NCBI GenBank assembly: GCA_902826775.1
Contig: CADEHE010000005.1
Span: 1 to 64,000, forward strand
Origin: an uncultured Pseudomonadota bacterium
GTDB taxonomy: Bacteria > Pseudomonadota > Gammaproteobacteria > Burkholderiales > JALYOK01
DNA length: 64,000 nt
Direction of reading: 5' to 3'
The stretch's first letter is position 1. Each line of letters starts with the position of its first letter. A program made the position numbers and the translations under genes. The notes under the pieces are model-generated. The model was not told the DNA's origin, made no database searches, and saw only the letters and a list, made by a program, of their open reading frames with translations. Below, piece after piece: positions 54,022 to 63,371 of this stretch.

Positions 54022-54885
54022 ATGGTCACCGCAGCACTCGAAGTAAAGCCGCTCAGCCCAGTGATGGGCGCCGAGATTCGCGGCGTGGACCTTTCGCAGC
54101 CGCTGTCAGCGCAAACGTGGAATGCGCTACGTGCGGCCTATCTGCAATACCAAGTGCTCGCGTTCCGCGACCAAGATCTGGACGAAGACCAGCATCAAGC
54201 TTTCGCGCAACGCTTCGGCGAACTGCAAGTACATGTGCTCAACCAATACCAAAAGCGCGGTAATCCGCGTGTGTTGGTCATCACCAATCTTAAAGAAGAC
54301 GGCACGCCGATCGGCGAGCATCCCGATCCCGGCGCGGCGATCTGGCACACCGACGGCTCATGGTCCGCGCGCCGGCCGCTCGCCACCATGCTCTACAGCA
54401 TGCACAAGCCGAAGTGGGGCGGCGAGACCTTGTTCGCCAACATGTATGCCGCGTACGACGGCTTGAGCGAGGCGATGCAGCGCCGCCTCGAAGGCATGAA
54501 AGCGGTGCACGACTTGAACTACTCGCGCAGCCAAACCAACGCCAAGCAGCAGATGACGGAGGAGCAGCGCCGCGCCGCGCCGCCGGTCGAGCACGAGATC
54601 GTCCGCGTGCATCCGGAAACGGGACGCAAGGCGATCTACCTCGGCCAGCACGCCTCGCACATTGCCGGCATGCCGCTCGACGCAGGCCGCGCGCTGGTGA
54701 ACGAGCTCAACGCGCACGCCACGCAAGACAAGTACCGTTACGATCACGACTGGCGTTTGCACGATTTCGTCATGTGGGACAACCGCTGCGTGCTGCACAA
54801 GGCCACGGAGTTCGACTGGATGAAAGACGTGCGCATTTTGCGGCGCACGACGACGTTGGGCGAGCACATTCCCGCGTTTTCGTAG
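54022..54885 (+). CDS. TauD/TfdA-family dioxygenase (1)
   Basis: This 287-residue Fe(II)/2-oxoglutarate oxygenase has iron ligands in IWHTDGSW (HXD) and the distal His in CVLHKATEFDW. The 2-oxoglutarate Arg follows in VRILRRTT. Family members oxidise sulfonates, aryloxyacids or other small acids. AGGAGGGGACC is an excellent ribosome site. No sulfonate transporter is adjacent; a TRAP transporter lies 2 kb downstream. A second, diverged family member is at 59131. Confidence 0.93.
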   Translation: MVTAALEVKPLSPVMGAEIRGVDLSQPLSAQTWNALRAAYLQYQVLAFRDQDLDEDQHQAFAQRFGELQVHVLNQYQKRGNPRVLVITNLKEDGTPIGEHPDPGAAIWHTDGSWSARRPLATMLYSMHKPKWGGETLFANMYAAYDGLSEAMQRRLEGMKAVHDLNYSRSQTNAKQQMTEEQRRAAPPVEHEIVRVHPETGRKAIYLGQHASHIAGMPLDAGRALVNELNAHATQDKYRYDHDWRLHDFVMWDNRCVLHKATEFDWMKDVRILRRTTTLGEHIPAFS

Positions 54886-55119
54886 CGAGCGTAGGGCCGC
54901 GCACCAGACCGTCATTCACGAAGCAGCGCTTGCTCGCCATCGGCGCGCCCGCCTCTCGGCAGGTTGGTTTGGTAGAAAATCGGGCGTTGAAACCCGCTGA
55001 ATTCGAGAAGCGAAGGTTAGCTGCTAGAAAATTGAGAGGGGACGGCGCAATCGCGTAGCGCGGTGCGACTGAGCGGCCGCCCGCGTCTCAAGCGCGAGTT
55101 GTGTTGCTGTAAGACTTGT

Positions 55120-55142
55120 AATACAATTGCATAGATTGTATT
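55120..55142. promoter_or_regulatory. Probable autoregulatory operator of the RHH/PIN pair
   Basis: AATACAAT (55120-55127) and ATTGTATT (55135-55142) are perfect inverted 8-mers seven bases apart, in an AT-rich patch 23 bases before the antitoxin start. RHH antitoxins typically repress their own operon at such sites. The rest of the 279-base gap shows no gene. Confidence 0.6.
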
Positions 55143-55164
55143 CAAAGATTCAGGATGAGTGAGC

Positions 55165-55449
55165 ATGACCTTAACCGTGCGCCTGGACAGCGCCACCGAG
55201 TCCGCCCTGGAGCGCTATTGCGCCGAGCATGGCGTAACGAAGAGCCTCGCCGTGCAGGAGTCGCTTGCCGCTTACTTGTGGCGGGCGCAGCCGGCAAGCG
55301 CAAGCGGCAAAAGCGCGGCTAGCCCGGTGTTCGAGGCACTGCGGCGCGCTGGATTGATTGGCGCCGGAGAACTAGGCGGCGTAGTCGCCGACAAGAAGGC
55401 CGTGCGCGATCGAGCTGTGCAACGCTTGCGGCGTACCAAAGGCGGGTGA
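55165..55449 (+). CDS. Ribbon-helix-helix antitoxin
   Basis: This 94-residue protein has an N-terminal MetJ/Arc-type ribbon-helix-helix: TLTVRLDSATESALERYCAE, then HGVTKSLAVQESLAAYL. The C-terminal part (about 50-94), rich in Ala, Arg and Lys, would wrap the toxin. The ATG at 55165 has AGGA at proper distance; a GTG two codons earlier is too close to it. It overlaps the PIN toxin gene by GTGA, the usual antitoxin-first arrangement, and has an inverted repeat upstream. Confidence 0.85.
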   Translation: MTLTVRLDSATESALERYCAEHGVTKSLAVQESLAAYLWRAQPASASGKSAASPVFEALRRAGLIGAGELGGVVADKKAVRDRAVQRLRRTKGG

Positions 55450-55916
55450 GCGCGCGTAGCTCTGGCGCGGGCCGGCGTTCGGCGGCCCCGCTCGCGGCAC
55501 CGGCTGCGGGCGCCGTGTTACTCGATACCGGCATGCTCGTGGCACTCTATGCGCGAGATGATCCACATCACGCTGCCGCGGTTCGCTGGCTTACGGAGTT
55601 CCGTGGAACGCTGCACACGGTTGAAGCCGTGCTCGCCGAAGCGGCGTTTTTCCTCCCTGCGCGGCTGCGTGTTGCCCTCGCGGAACTCGTGGAGGGTAAA
55701 GTCATCCACCTGCATCATCCGGATTCCGCCGGTTACGCGCGGCTCGCACAACTGCTGCGGAAGTATGCCGACAAAGACCCCGACTGGGCGGATGTCTCGC
55801 TCATTTGGTTGGCTGAAACCCTGGGCGTCACGCAGATCGCGACTGTCGACGTGACGGATTTCAGCGTGTACCGCATCCATGGCCGCAAGCGCTTTGAGCT
55901 TGAGCTGCTGCGGTAG
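55446..55916 (+). CDS. PIN-domain toxin (VapC-like ribonuclease)
   Basis: The protein has 156 residues. The metal-binding acidic residues of the PIN fold are present: Asp27 (VLLDTGMLVALY), Glu60 or Glu65 (TVEAVLAEAAF), Asp116 (DWADVSLIWLAE) and Asp135/138 (ATVDVTDFSVYR). VapC toxins cleave tRNA or rRNA. The first 22 residues (Ser/Ala/Gly/Arg-rich) are an extension that relatives lack; a later start is possible, but the GTG at 55446 is coupled to the antitoxin stop. Confidence 0.85.
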   Translation: MSARSSGAGRRSAAPLAAPAAGAVLLDTGMLVALYARDDPHHAAAVRWLTEFRGTLHTVEAVLAEAAFFLPARLRVALAELVEGKVIHLHHPDSAGYARLAQLLRKYADKDPDWADVSLIWLAETLGVTQIATVDVTDFSVYRIHGRKRFELELLR

Positions 55917-56054
55917 CAGGAAAGCGTGCAGGACGAGCGCGCTTTGATGAAAGTGCTCGCCATTCTTTTCTCATTTGCGGCGAACATGCTAAGGTTGCAG
56001 CCATAACGGACGGCTCCATTTGCGCGCCGCCCAAGAATTCGGAGGAGGAGCTTC

Positions 56055-57071
56055 GTGACTCACGTTCTCAAGCCAGCATGTTGCGCTCTAGCGCGGGCCA
56101 TTGCCGCTTTGACGATAGCGGCGGTGTCGCTGATCGTTCCTGCCCGCGCCGCCGACGGCATCACCCTGCACGGCGCCGTGCAATTTAACGACGAGCACGC
56201 CTTCAACAAAGCGCTGCTCAAGTTCGAAGAATTGGTTAAGAAGTATTACGGCAAACCAATCAACTTCGTTTTACATCGCAACAGCGAACTCGGGCTGGAG
56301 AAGGAATATTTTCAGTACATGAGCCAAGGCGTGTCGGTGGATTACGCCATCGTGTCGCCGGCGCACATGTCGACGTACTCGAAGGCGGCGCCGTTTCTCG
56401 ACATGCCGTTTTTGTTTCGCGATCTCGACCACTTGAACAAAGTAATCGCCAGCGGCGTGTTCAAACCGATCGAAGACGAGGTGGCGAAGAAGGCGGACGT
56501 GCTTATCATCGGCCATCCCGGTGGCGGCACGCGCAATCTCATTGCCAACAAGCCGGTGCGCAACATGGCGGAATTAAAAGGTCTGCCGATGCGCGTGATG
56601 GGTGCGCCGATTCAGACCAAGATCTTCAACGCCATTGGCGCGGCCCCGACTGTCATTGCTTACAACGAAACCTACAATGCGATTCAGTCTGGCGTGATCG
56701 CCGCGCTGGACAATGAAGCGGCGGGCATGGAACAGATGAAATTCTACGAAGTCGCGCCGCAGATATCCTTAACCGAGCATTCGTACACTATACGCCCGCT
56801 GTGTTTTAGCGGTAAGACCTTCCGCCGCTTGCCCAAAGATTTGCAGGCCGCGATTGTGAAAGCGGGCAAAGAAGCCGGCGACCATGGCCGCCAGATTGAA
56901 TCGAGCGAGAACAACGCCAAACTGGAGCGTCTGGCAAAAGAGAAGAAGATCACGCTGCACAAGTTCGCCGACCGTGCCAAATTGCAGGAGTTGGCCGTGC
57001 CGGTCAAGGCAGCGTACGCGAAGGAAATTGGCGCGGAGGCGGTGCTTGAGAAGGTGAATGCAATCAAATAG
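56055..57071 (+). CDS. TRAP transporter substrate-binding protein (DctP family)
   Basis: This 338-residue periplasmic protein has a signal peptide ending ARAADG. It then follows the DctP pattern: HAFNKALLKFEELVKKYYGK, LGLEKEYFQYMSQGVSVDYA, LPMRVMGAPIQTKIFNAIGA with the conserved Arg that salt-bridges a carboxylate. TAYNE-type variation (IAYNETYNAIQSGVIAALDN) fits carboxylic-acid ligands. GGAGGAGG precedes the GTG start at 56055. It is the first of a three-gene TRAP set. Confidence 0.92.
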   Translation: MTHVLKPACCALARAIAALTIAAVSLIVPARAADGITLHGAVQFNDEHAFNKALLKFEELVKKYYGKPINFVLHRNSELGLEKEYFQYMSQGVSVDYAIVSPAHMSTYSKAAPFLDMPFLFRDLDHLNKVIASGVFKPIEDEVAKKADVLIIGHPGGGTRNLIANKPVRNMAELKGLPMRVMGAPIQTKIFNAIGAAPTVIAYNETYNAIQSGVIAALDNEAAGMEQMKFYEVAPQISLTEHSYTIRPLCFSGKTFRRLPKDLQAAIVKAGKEAGDHGRQIESSENNAKLERLAKEKKITLHKFADRAKLQELAVPVKAAYAKEIGAEAVLEKVNAIK

Positions 57072-57072
57072 C

Positions 57073-57159
57073 CGTCATTGCGAGCGCAGCGAAGCAATCT
57101 TGTTTGTTCATGCGATCGGCATTTGGAGACTGCCTCGTCGCGCGCTCTTCTCGATGACG
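57073..57159. repeat. CGTCATTGCGAG-type inverted-repeat element
   Basis: It starts CGTCATTGCGAGCGCAGCGA, continues AGCAATCT, and ends CGTCGCGCGCTCTTCTCGATGACG, an imperfect inverse. This palindromic family is scattered widely in environmental bacterial genomes. It lies two bases after the binding-protein stop and five before the small-permease start, inside the TRAP operon. Confidence 0.75.
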
Positions 57160-57164
57160 CCGGC

Positions 57165-57671
57165 ATGAGATCAACCCTCAGCCTTATTCATCGCTTGCTC
57201 AACTGGCTGCTCGCCCTGAGCGTCGCCATCTTGATCATTCCCGTTCTGTTGCAAATATTCTCCCGTTACGTTGGCTTTATCCCGCGGTACATCTGGACCG
57301 AAGAGATGGCGCGCTTTTGCTTCATTTGGATGATCATGCTCGGCGCGATGATCGGCGTGCGCGAGGGCACGCACTTTGATGTGGATCTGTTGCCTGATTT
57401 ATCGCCGCGCCTAAACGCGGTGTTGCGCAGCGTCATGCATCTGGCGGTTCTCGCTTTGGCGCTGATATTCGTGTATTACGGCTATCAGTTTACGGCCGAA
57501 GCGATCACCGGCGAGCGCACCTCGGAGTTGGCGGATTTGCCGCTCTGGTACATCTTCGTGGCGTGGCCGCTCGCCGGGTTGGTCTGGGTGCTGTTCGCTG
57601 CCGAAAAGCTATTGCCTGAGTGGCGCCACGCGCCGCCGCCCGATCATCCGCGGCGCGCGAGCTCGCTTTGA
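57165..57671 (+). CDS. TRAP transporter small permease (DctQ family)
   Basis: This 168-residue protein has four membrane helices. It has the segments LNWLLALSVAILIIPVLLQIFSR, YIWTEEMARFCFIWMIMLGA and REGTHFDVDLLP, all DctQ hallmarks. The ATG at 57165 follows CGGC; no good ribosome site is visible because the upstream DNA is a repeat element, so translation may depend on the upstream RNA. It overlaps the large permease gene by TTGA. Confidence 0.9.
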   Translation: MRSTLSLIHRLLNWLLALSVAILIIPVLLQIFSRYVGFIPRYIWTEEMARFCFIWMIMLGAMIGVREGTHFDVDLLPDLSPRLNAVLRSVMHLAVLALALIFVYYGYQFTAEAITGERTSELADLPLWYIFVAWPLAGLVWVLFAAEKLLPEWRHAPPPDHPRRASSL

Positions 57672-58972
57672 GCGCCGCCCAAGCAAGCTTGATCTTATTC
57701 GGCACGTTTTTCGGGCTGATGTTCTTGCGCGTGCCGATCGCTTTCGCGCTCGGGCTGGCATGCGTGCCGATCTTGCTGCTGGAAGAGCGCTTATCGCCGA
57801 TGGTTTTGTTCAACGAAACTTACACGGCGTATAACTCGTTCATTCTGCTGGCGGTGCCGTTCTTTCTGCTCACCGCCAACCTGATGAACGCGGGAGGCAT
57901 CACCGACCGCATGTTGAAGCTCTCGCGCACCATGGTCGGGCATTTGCCCGGCGGTTTGGCGCAGATGAACGTCGTGCTTAGCATTTTCTTTGCCGGCATT
58001 TCCGGCTCTAGCACCGCGGATGCCGCCAGCCAAGGCAAGTTGTTCATTCCCGCGCAGGTCAAGGAAGGCTACGACGTCAGCTTTTCCGTGGCGATCACCG
58101 CCGTTTCCGCCGTGCTGGCGGTCATCATCCCGCCGAGCATCTTGATGATCGTGTGGGGCGGCGTGATGACGACTTCGATCGGTGCGCTGTTCATTGCCGG
58201 CATCTTGCCGGGCTTGCTGATCGGCGGCGTGCAGATGGCCACGGTGCATGCCTACGCCAAGCGCCGCGGCTACCCGACTTATGCGCGCGCGACGCTTAAC
58301 GAGTTTCTGCGCGCGGCGGCGGTGTCCATCCCAGCGATGATGACACCGGTCATCATTATCGGCGGCAAGATTTTCGGCTGGTTCACCGCGACGGAATCGG
58401 CGGCGATCGCCGTGCTGTATTCGTTAGCGCTGTCGGCGGTGTTTTATCGCGAGCTGGGACGCCGACAGCTTTACGACGCTTTGCTCGAAACCGGCAAACT
58501 GGCCGCAATCGCATTGTTTTGTGTTGGTACTGCCTCCACCTTTGGCTGGTTACTGGCTTACTATCAAATCCCCAAGATATTACTAGATACCGTATCGTCC
58601 TGGCATCTAGGTTTGGTCGGTACCGGTTTTCTTGTTGCAGGGGTTTTTCTGATCGTTGGATGTTTTCTCGATGCCATTCCCGCCATCATCATCGTTGGCA
58701 CTATCTTGCAGCCGATCGCCAAAGCGGCGGCGATGCATCCGGTGCATTTCGCCTTGATTGGCATAGTCTCGCTGGCGTTTGGCTTAGTGACGCCGCCCTA
58801 CGGCTTGTGTTTATTGATCTCCTGCGCGGTGGCCAAGGTCAAGCTCAAAGCCGTGCTAAAGGACGTGATCATCATGCTGCTGCCGATGTTGGCGGTGCTG
58901 ATTCTCATCATCCTGTTCCCCAAACTGTTTCTTGCACTGCCGCGCTGGTGGGCGCCGGATTTCGCCGAGTAG
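57668..58972 (+). CDS. TRAP transporter large permease (DctM family)
   Basis: This 434-residue inner-membrane permease has about 12 helices. Family segments are MFLRVPIAFALG, FFAGISGSSTADAASQGKLFIP, VIIPPSILMIVWGG and FTATESAAIAVLYSL. A TTG start at 57668, overlapping the DctQ stop, gives the normal N-terminus (ASLILFGTFFGLMFLRVP); a start at 57620 would overlap dctQ by 52 bases. With DctP and DctQ it imports an organic acid using the sodium gradient. Confidence 0.93.
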   Translation: MSAAQASLILFGTFFGLMFLRVPIAFALGLACVPILLLEERLSPMVLFNETYTAYNSFILLAVPFFLLTANLMNAGGITDRMLKLSRTMVGHLPGGLAQMNVVLSIFFAGISGSSTADAASQGKLFIPAQVKEGYDVSFSVAITAVSAVLAVIIPPSILMIVWGGVMTTSIGALFIAGILPGLLIGGVQMATVHAYAKRRGYPTYARATLNEFLRAAAVSIPAMMTPVIIIGGKIFGWFTATESAAIAVLYSLALSAVFYRELGRRQLYDALLETGKLAAIALFCVGTASTFGWLLAYYQIPKILLDTVSSWHLGLVGTGFLVAGVFLIVGCFLDAIPAIIIVGTILQPIAKAAAMHPVHFALIGIVSLAFGLVTPPYGLCLLISCAVAKVKLKAVLKDVIIMLLPMLAVLILIILFPKLFLALPRWWAPDFAE

Positions 58973-59130
58973 CGCCTCCCTAGCCTGCGTGTCGCGCACG
59001 GCAAAGCGCAGGCGGCAAGCTCCAGCGGCGTTGCCAATGTCACGCTAGCAGCGCGCGCGCCGCGGTTTGGGTAATATTGCGGGTTGCTGAAATTGAAGGC
59101 CGCGCACTACCATCCCGCTCTAGCTCCGCC

Positions 59131-59967
59131 ATGCCCACTTTTCGTAAGCTCACCGACGGTTTTGGCCTTGAGACCTCCGATGTCGATCTGCCGGAGATTA
59201 TCGGCACGCCCGCTTTTGGCGAGCTAGAGCAAGCGCTGTATCGCGGTCAAGTGCTGGCGATTCGAGGGCAGAAGCTTGCGCCCGGGCAGTTTGTCGCATT
59301 CGCGCGCCAATTCGGGCGCCCCGAGCCGCATGTGATCGATCAATTCCATCACGCCGGCTTTCCGGAAATATTAATACTGTCGAACGTCAAACAAGGCGGC
59401 AAACCGACTGGGCTCGCCGACGGCGGCACTTACTGGCACACGGATTACTCCTACCTTGTCGACGCCGCCAAGGCCACGACTTTGTACTCGATGCAGGTCC
59501 CGCAGCGTGGCGGGGACACGCTGTTCGCCAATATGCGTGCCGCCTATGACGATCTGCCCGCGGCAATGAAGCAGCGCATCGATGGCATGGTCACGCTCAA
59601 TCTCTACGGCAACCGCGATGACCTCGATCTGGCTTCGCGCACCGCGGCGTCGGCGCTCAACGGCGAGCAATGGAAGAAAATGGCCCTCGTCAAACATCCG
59701 CTGGTGCGCGCGCATCCGGTAACCGGGCAGAAAGCCTTGTACGCCGTATCGGGCACTTCGATCGGTATCGAAGGGATGCCCGAAGACGAAGCCCTCGAGT
59801 TGCTGCGCGAACTGGCCGCGCATGCAACGCAGGCCAAATATCAACTGAGCATCAAGTACGGCGTCGGCGACGTCGTCATCTGGGACAATCCATCGCTGCT
59901 GCATTCCGCGACGTTGACCGACCCGAACGACGCGCGCACGCTGTATCGCATCACCATCAAATCATAA
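59131..59967 (+). CDS. TauD/TfdA-family dioxygenase (2)
   Basis: This 278-residue Fe(II)/2-oxoglutarate oxygenase has HXD in TYWHTDYSYL, the distal His in PSLLHSATLTDP and Arg in ARTLYRITIKS. It is clearly diverged from the enzyme at 54022. The ATG at 59131 starts MPTFRKLTDGFGLETSDVDL; an earlier TTG at 59077 is less likely. Its place after a TRAP importer suggests that it oxidises the imported acid, which is inference. Confidence 0.92.
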   Translation: MPTFRKLTDGFGLETSDVDLPEIIGTPAFGELEQALYRGQVLAIRGQKLAPGQFVAFARQFGRPEPHVIDQFHHAGFPEILILSNVKQGGKPTGLADGGTYWHTDYSYLVDAAKATTLYSMQVPQRGGDTLFANMRAAYDDLPAAMKQRIDGMVTLNLYGNRDDLDLASRTAASALNGEQWKKMALVKHPLVRAHPVTGQKALYAVSGTSIGIEGMPEDEALELLRELAAHATQAKYQLSIKYGVGDVVIWDNPSLLHSATLTDPNDARTLYRITIKS

Positions 59968-59989
59968 CCACTGTTTCAGGGAGAGTTGC

Positions 59990-61600
59990 ATGAAGAAGGT
60001 CATCGGCATTGTTGTCGCGTTACTGTTGCTTGCGTATCCGGCCGCCACTTGGTGGACCGGCAAGCAAGTCGAAGCGCACATGGCCGAACAATACAAGCTG
60101 GTCGAACAAGTTCCTTTCGTGAAAATCGTCAAGCGCGATTTTCAACGCGGGTTCTCGAGTTCGACCGAGACGGTAACGTTCGAGGTGTTCGGTGAAATGT
60201 TTCGCAGCTTGGAGAAGCTCCAGAATGACGCCGCGGCAGGCGCCGATGCGCCGGCCCCAGGCGCGCCTGCGCCCAAACCGCTGCAATTCACTGTGCGCAG
60301 CCAGATCAAGCATGGCCCGTTTGCCGGGGGCAAATTTGCCGCCGCCGTGGCGGAGAGCGAACTGGTATTTGACGACAAAACGAAGCAGGAACTCGCCAAA
60401 GTGTTCGGCGATAAGAAACCGCTGACAACGCGCACGGTGTTCAACTTCGGCGGCGGCGGCAGCGCGGTGGTGGAGAGCCCCGCGATCGCGCATACGTTCG
60501 AAGGCAACGACGCCGGCACGCTGACTTGGGGCGGCATCAAAGCCGATATGGAGTTTAGCCGCGGCATGCACAGCTACACCATGCGCGGCGCAGCGCCCAA
60601 ACTTGAAGTCAAGGACAACAAGGGCGTGCACATGGTGATGTCCGACATTCAATTCTCGGGCGACCAGAAGCGCGTGTTCGAAGACGAGCCGATGCTCTAC
60701 GGCGGCACGCAGAATTTTAAGATCGCGCAGATCGAGTTTAGCGGTATGCCGGCGCCTTCAGGCGGCATGGATGCGGGGCAAGATGCTGCGGCGGATGCCG
60801 CGCCGAAGCCGCCCGCCAAGCCGGTGCTGATTAAGAATGTCACCTATGACATCAGCGTGCCTGTTGCCGCTGAGTTTCTGGACATCGTTGCCAAAATGGG
60901 AGCGGCTTCGGTGCTGGTCGACAAACAAGACTACGGCCCGGTGCACTACGATCTCTCGTTTAAGCATCTGCATGCACGCACTGCGGCAAAGCTTTACCGC
61001 TCAATGATGAAAATGTACTCCGACCCGGCGGCAATGACGCAGAATCCCGATCCGACCCGAATGCTGGCGCCGCTGGCCGAGCCGGCGATGGAGCTGCTCA
61101 AGCACAACCCCGAGTTCATGATCGATCGCATCAGCTTCAAGAGCCCGCAAGGCGAGGCGCGTGTTTCCGGACATGTGAAGCTCAAGGACGCCAAACCGGA
61201 AGATCTCGCCAATCCCATGATGATGCTAGCCAAGCTCGATGCCGGCGCCGACCTCGAGTTGCCGGAAGCGATGCTGGCGGAGATGGGCGCGGCCAAGGCG
61301 CAGTCCGAAGAAGAGAAGCAAATGCAGCGGCAGATGTTTGCCGCTCAGTTGGAAGGATTGACCGGAGAGGGCTACGTGACGCGTGAAGGCGGACTACTCA
61401 AAGCCAAGGTCGCTTTCACTAATGGGCAATTGACCGTCAACGGCAAACCCTTCAATCCGATGGCATTGGGCGGTGGCGGTGGCGCTGGCGCTGGCGGTGC
61501 GGGCGACATGCCGATGCCCGAAGGCATGCCGGGCGCTGAATCCATGATCGAGGGCGAGCCTGCGGTGCAGCCGGCCGAGGCGCCCGGAGAGCGGCAGTAA
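59990..61600 (+). CDS. YdgA-like (DUF945) protein
   Basis: This 536-residue protein has an N-terminal signal anchor (MKKVIGIVVALLLLAYPAAT) and the DUF945 pattern GKQVEAHMAEQYKLVEQ. Beta-rich regions and a conserved VTYDISVPVAAEFLD segment follow. The C-terminal tail is Gly/Ala/Met-rich low complexity. E. coli YdgA is an inner-membrane/periplasmic protein of unknown role; relatives of this family are AsmA-like in fold prediction, but I cannot confirm that. GGGAGAG precedes the ATG. Confidence 0.87.
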   Translation: MKKVIGIVVALLLLAYPAATWWTGKQVEAHMAEQYKLVEQVPFVKIVKRDFQRGFSSSTETVTFEVFGEMFRSLEKLQNDAAAGADAPAPGAPAPKPLQFTVRSQIKHGPFAGGKFAAAVAESELVFDDKTKQELAKVFGDKKPLTTRTVFNFGGGGSAVVESPAIAHTFEGNDAGTLTWGGIKADMEFSRGMHSYTMRGAAPKLEVKDNKGVHMVMSDIQFSGDQKRVFEDEPMLYGGTQNFKIAQIEFSGMPAPSGGMDAGQDAAADAAPKPPAKPVLIKNVTYDISVPVAAEFLDIVAKMGAASVLVDKQDYGPVHYDLSFKHLHARTAAKLYRSMMKMYSDPAAMTQNPDPTRMLAPLAEPAMELLKHNPEFMIDRISFKSPQGEARVSGHVKLKDAKPEDLANPMMMLAKLDAGADLELPEAMLAEMGAAKAQSEEEKQMQRQMFAAQLEGLTGEGYVTREGGLLKAKVAFTNGQLTVNGKPFNPMALGGGGGAGAGGAGDMPMPEGMPGAESMIEGEPAVQPAEAPGERQ

Positions 61601-61631
61601 GCCTCGCGGCAGAACCACGGGCAAAGTAGGT

Positions 61632-61667
61632 ACGGCCGCCGTGCGCCAGCGCGGCGGCCGTTGTTAT
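61632..61667 (+). terminator. Terminator between ydgA-like and small convergent gene
   Basis: ACGGCCGCCG (61632-61641) pairs with CGGCGGCCGT (61652-61661), followed by TGTTATT on the plus strand. Placed between convergent stops. Confidence 0.7.
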
Positions 61668-61873
61668 TGCCAGTCCGATTCGACGGAGCGGATCGAGTAT
61701 ACGGTGCCGATGAAATCGAACGGCAGGTTCTGTTGTTGCCCCGAAACATCGGTTTCGAGATCCAGCATTCTCGCAGCCGTTTGCGGCACGGTCGCGCTCA
61801 GGTAGCCCAATAGGCCAAGACACAGCGCCAGGGCTGCTGTGTACCGGACGGGGTGGGTTGTTCGCGATCGCAT
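61664..61873 (-). CDS. Small membrane or exported protein, function unknown
   Basis: This 69-residue protein has one hydrophobic segment ([20 protein letters not shown]) and a polar C-terminus ending [16 protein letters not shown]. The ATG at 61873 has AAAGGAGA before it, a strong ribosome site. I recognise no family. It is divergent from bioF and convergent with the ydgA-like gene. Confidence 0.6.
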   Translation of the reverse strand: MRSRTTHPVRYTAALALCLGLLGYLSATVPQTAARMLDLETDVSGQQQNLPFDFIGTVYSIRSVESDWQ

Positions 61874-61969
61874 GGCGTTCTCCTTTGGGGCTTGCTGTGC
61901 AGTGAGTTCCCGGCGGCAGCGAAAAGGTTCAAAAAACGTACAATGCCCGCAACCACACTGCCCTCGGTC

Positions 61970-63118
61970 ATGCCCAACTTCAGTGCCGAACTCCAACAGC
62001 TAGAAAGACAAGCGCTACGCCGCGTGCGGCGCATCGTGTCAGGCGCGCAGGGACCGCGCCTGCAGTTCGACGGCAAGGAATACCTGGCTTTTTGCAGCAA
62101 CGACTACCTCGGCCTCGCTAACCATCCGGCGCTGATCGAGGCGGCGCAGCGCGGTGCGGCTGCATATGGTGTGGGTGCGGGTGCCTCGCACTTGATCTCC
62201 GGCCATATGCAAGTGCATGAAGCGCTCGAGCAGGCGCTCGCCGCTTTCGTCGGCTTGCCGCGCGCTTTGTACTTTTCCAGCGGCTACTTGGCCAACAGCG
62301 GCATCATTCCAGCGTTGATCGGGCGCGACGGCGCAGTGTTTTCCGATGCGCTCAATCACGCTTGTATCATCGACGGCGCACGCTTGTCGCGCGCGCAAGT
62401 CGAGATCTATGCGCACGGCGATGTCGCGGCTCTGGCCGACAAGCTGGCGCGCAGCACGGCGGCGCGCAAACTGGTGGCGAGCGATGCCGTGTTCAGCATG
62501 GACGGCGACGTGGCGCCGCTGCGTGAATTGGCCGCCCTTTGCGAGCGCTACGATGCTTGGCTGCTGCTCGACGATGCCCACGGCTTCGGGGTGCTGGGCG
62601 AGGGTGGGCGCGGCGCGCTTGCGCACTGTGGCGTGCGCTCGAGCAACGTGATCTATCTGGGCACCCTGGGGAAGGCGGCCGGTGTTTCCGGCGCGTTCGT
62701 GGCGGCACAAGAGGACGTGATCGAATGGCTGATCCAGCGTGCGCGCAGCTACGTGTTCAGTACCGCCGCGCCGCCACTGCTGGCGTGTACCCTACTGGCG
62801 AGTTTGCAGTTGATCGAAGCGGAACAATGGCGGCGCACCCATCTGCAGGCGCTGATCGCGCGTTTGCGCACAGGCTTGGCTAGTTTGCCCTGGCGTTTGG
62901 CGGCATCCGAAACGCCGATTCAGCCGCTCATCATCGGCGAGAATCAGAAAACGCTCGAGCTGATGCAAGCACTGCTCGCCGCCGGGATTTGGGTGCCGGC
63001 GATTCGGCCGCCGACCGTGCCGCAGGGCACGGCGCGGCTACGCATCTCGCTCTCGGCTGCGCACAGCACAGAAGATGTCGACCGTTTAATTGTTGCGCTG
63101 CATGCTCAGCGCGATTAA
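61970..63118 (+). CDS. bioF: 8-amino-7-oxononanoate synthase
   Basis: This 382-residue PLP enzyme condenses pimeloyl-ACP with alanine in biotin synthesis. Features are [56 protein letters not shown] and the PLP Lys in [16 protein letters not shown]. The start at 61970 gives the usual length (about 384); an ATG at 61943 adds nine residues and overlaps a TACAAT that could be a -10. No other bio gene is in the window. Confidence 0.95.
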   Translation: MPNFSAELQQLERQALRRVRRIVSGAQGPRLQFDGKEYLAFCSNDYLGLANHPALIEAAQRGAAAYGVGAGASHLISGHMQVHEALEQALAAFVGLPRALYFSSGYLANSGIIPALIGRDGAVFSDALNHACIIDGARLSRAQVEIYAHGDVAALADKLARSTAARKLVASDAVFSMDGDVAPLRELAALCERYDAWLLLDDAHGFGVLGEGGRGALAHCGVRSSNVIYLGTLGKAAGVSGAFVAAQEDVIEWLIQRARSYVFSTAAPPLLACTLLASLQLIEAEQWRRTHLQALIARLRTGLASLPWRLAASETPIQPLIIGENQKTLELMQALLAAGIWVPAIRPPTVPQGTARLRISLSAAHSTEDVDRLIVALHAQRD

Positions 63119-63371
63119 GTTATATACAACAGCCTGTATTCATTTAAGAGTATTTATTAATAATAGTTATCTTTTGTATCTGGGGTGGGTATATGGCTAG
63201 AGCGGTGTGCGAGACGAGCCATCGCACCCCCGCTCGGGATATCCACTAGACCGTTCGGCCTAGCGCTTCTGACAGATTGTTGCTGACGCGGCCTTTCCTA
63301 CACTTGAGCCAAGTAGTTCGCGGCGCTGACAACCAGCGCTTTCGATCACAGCCAAACTGGGGGAAAAGGCA

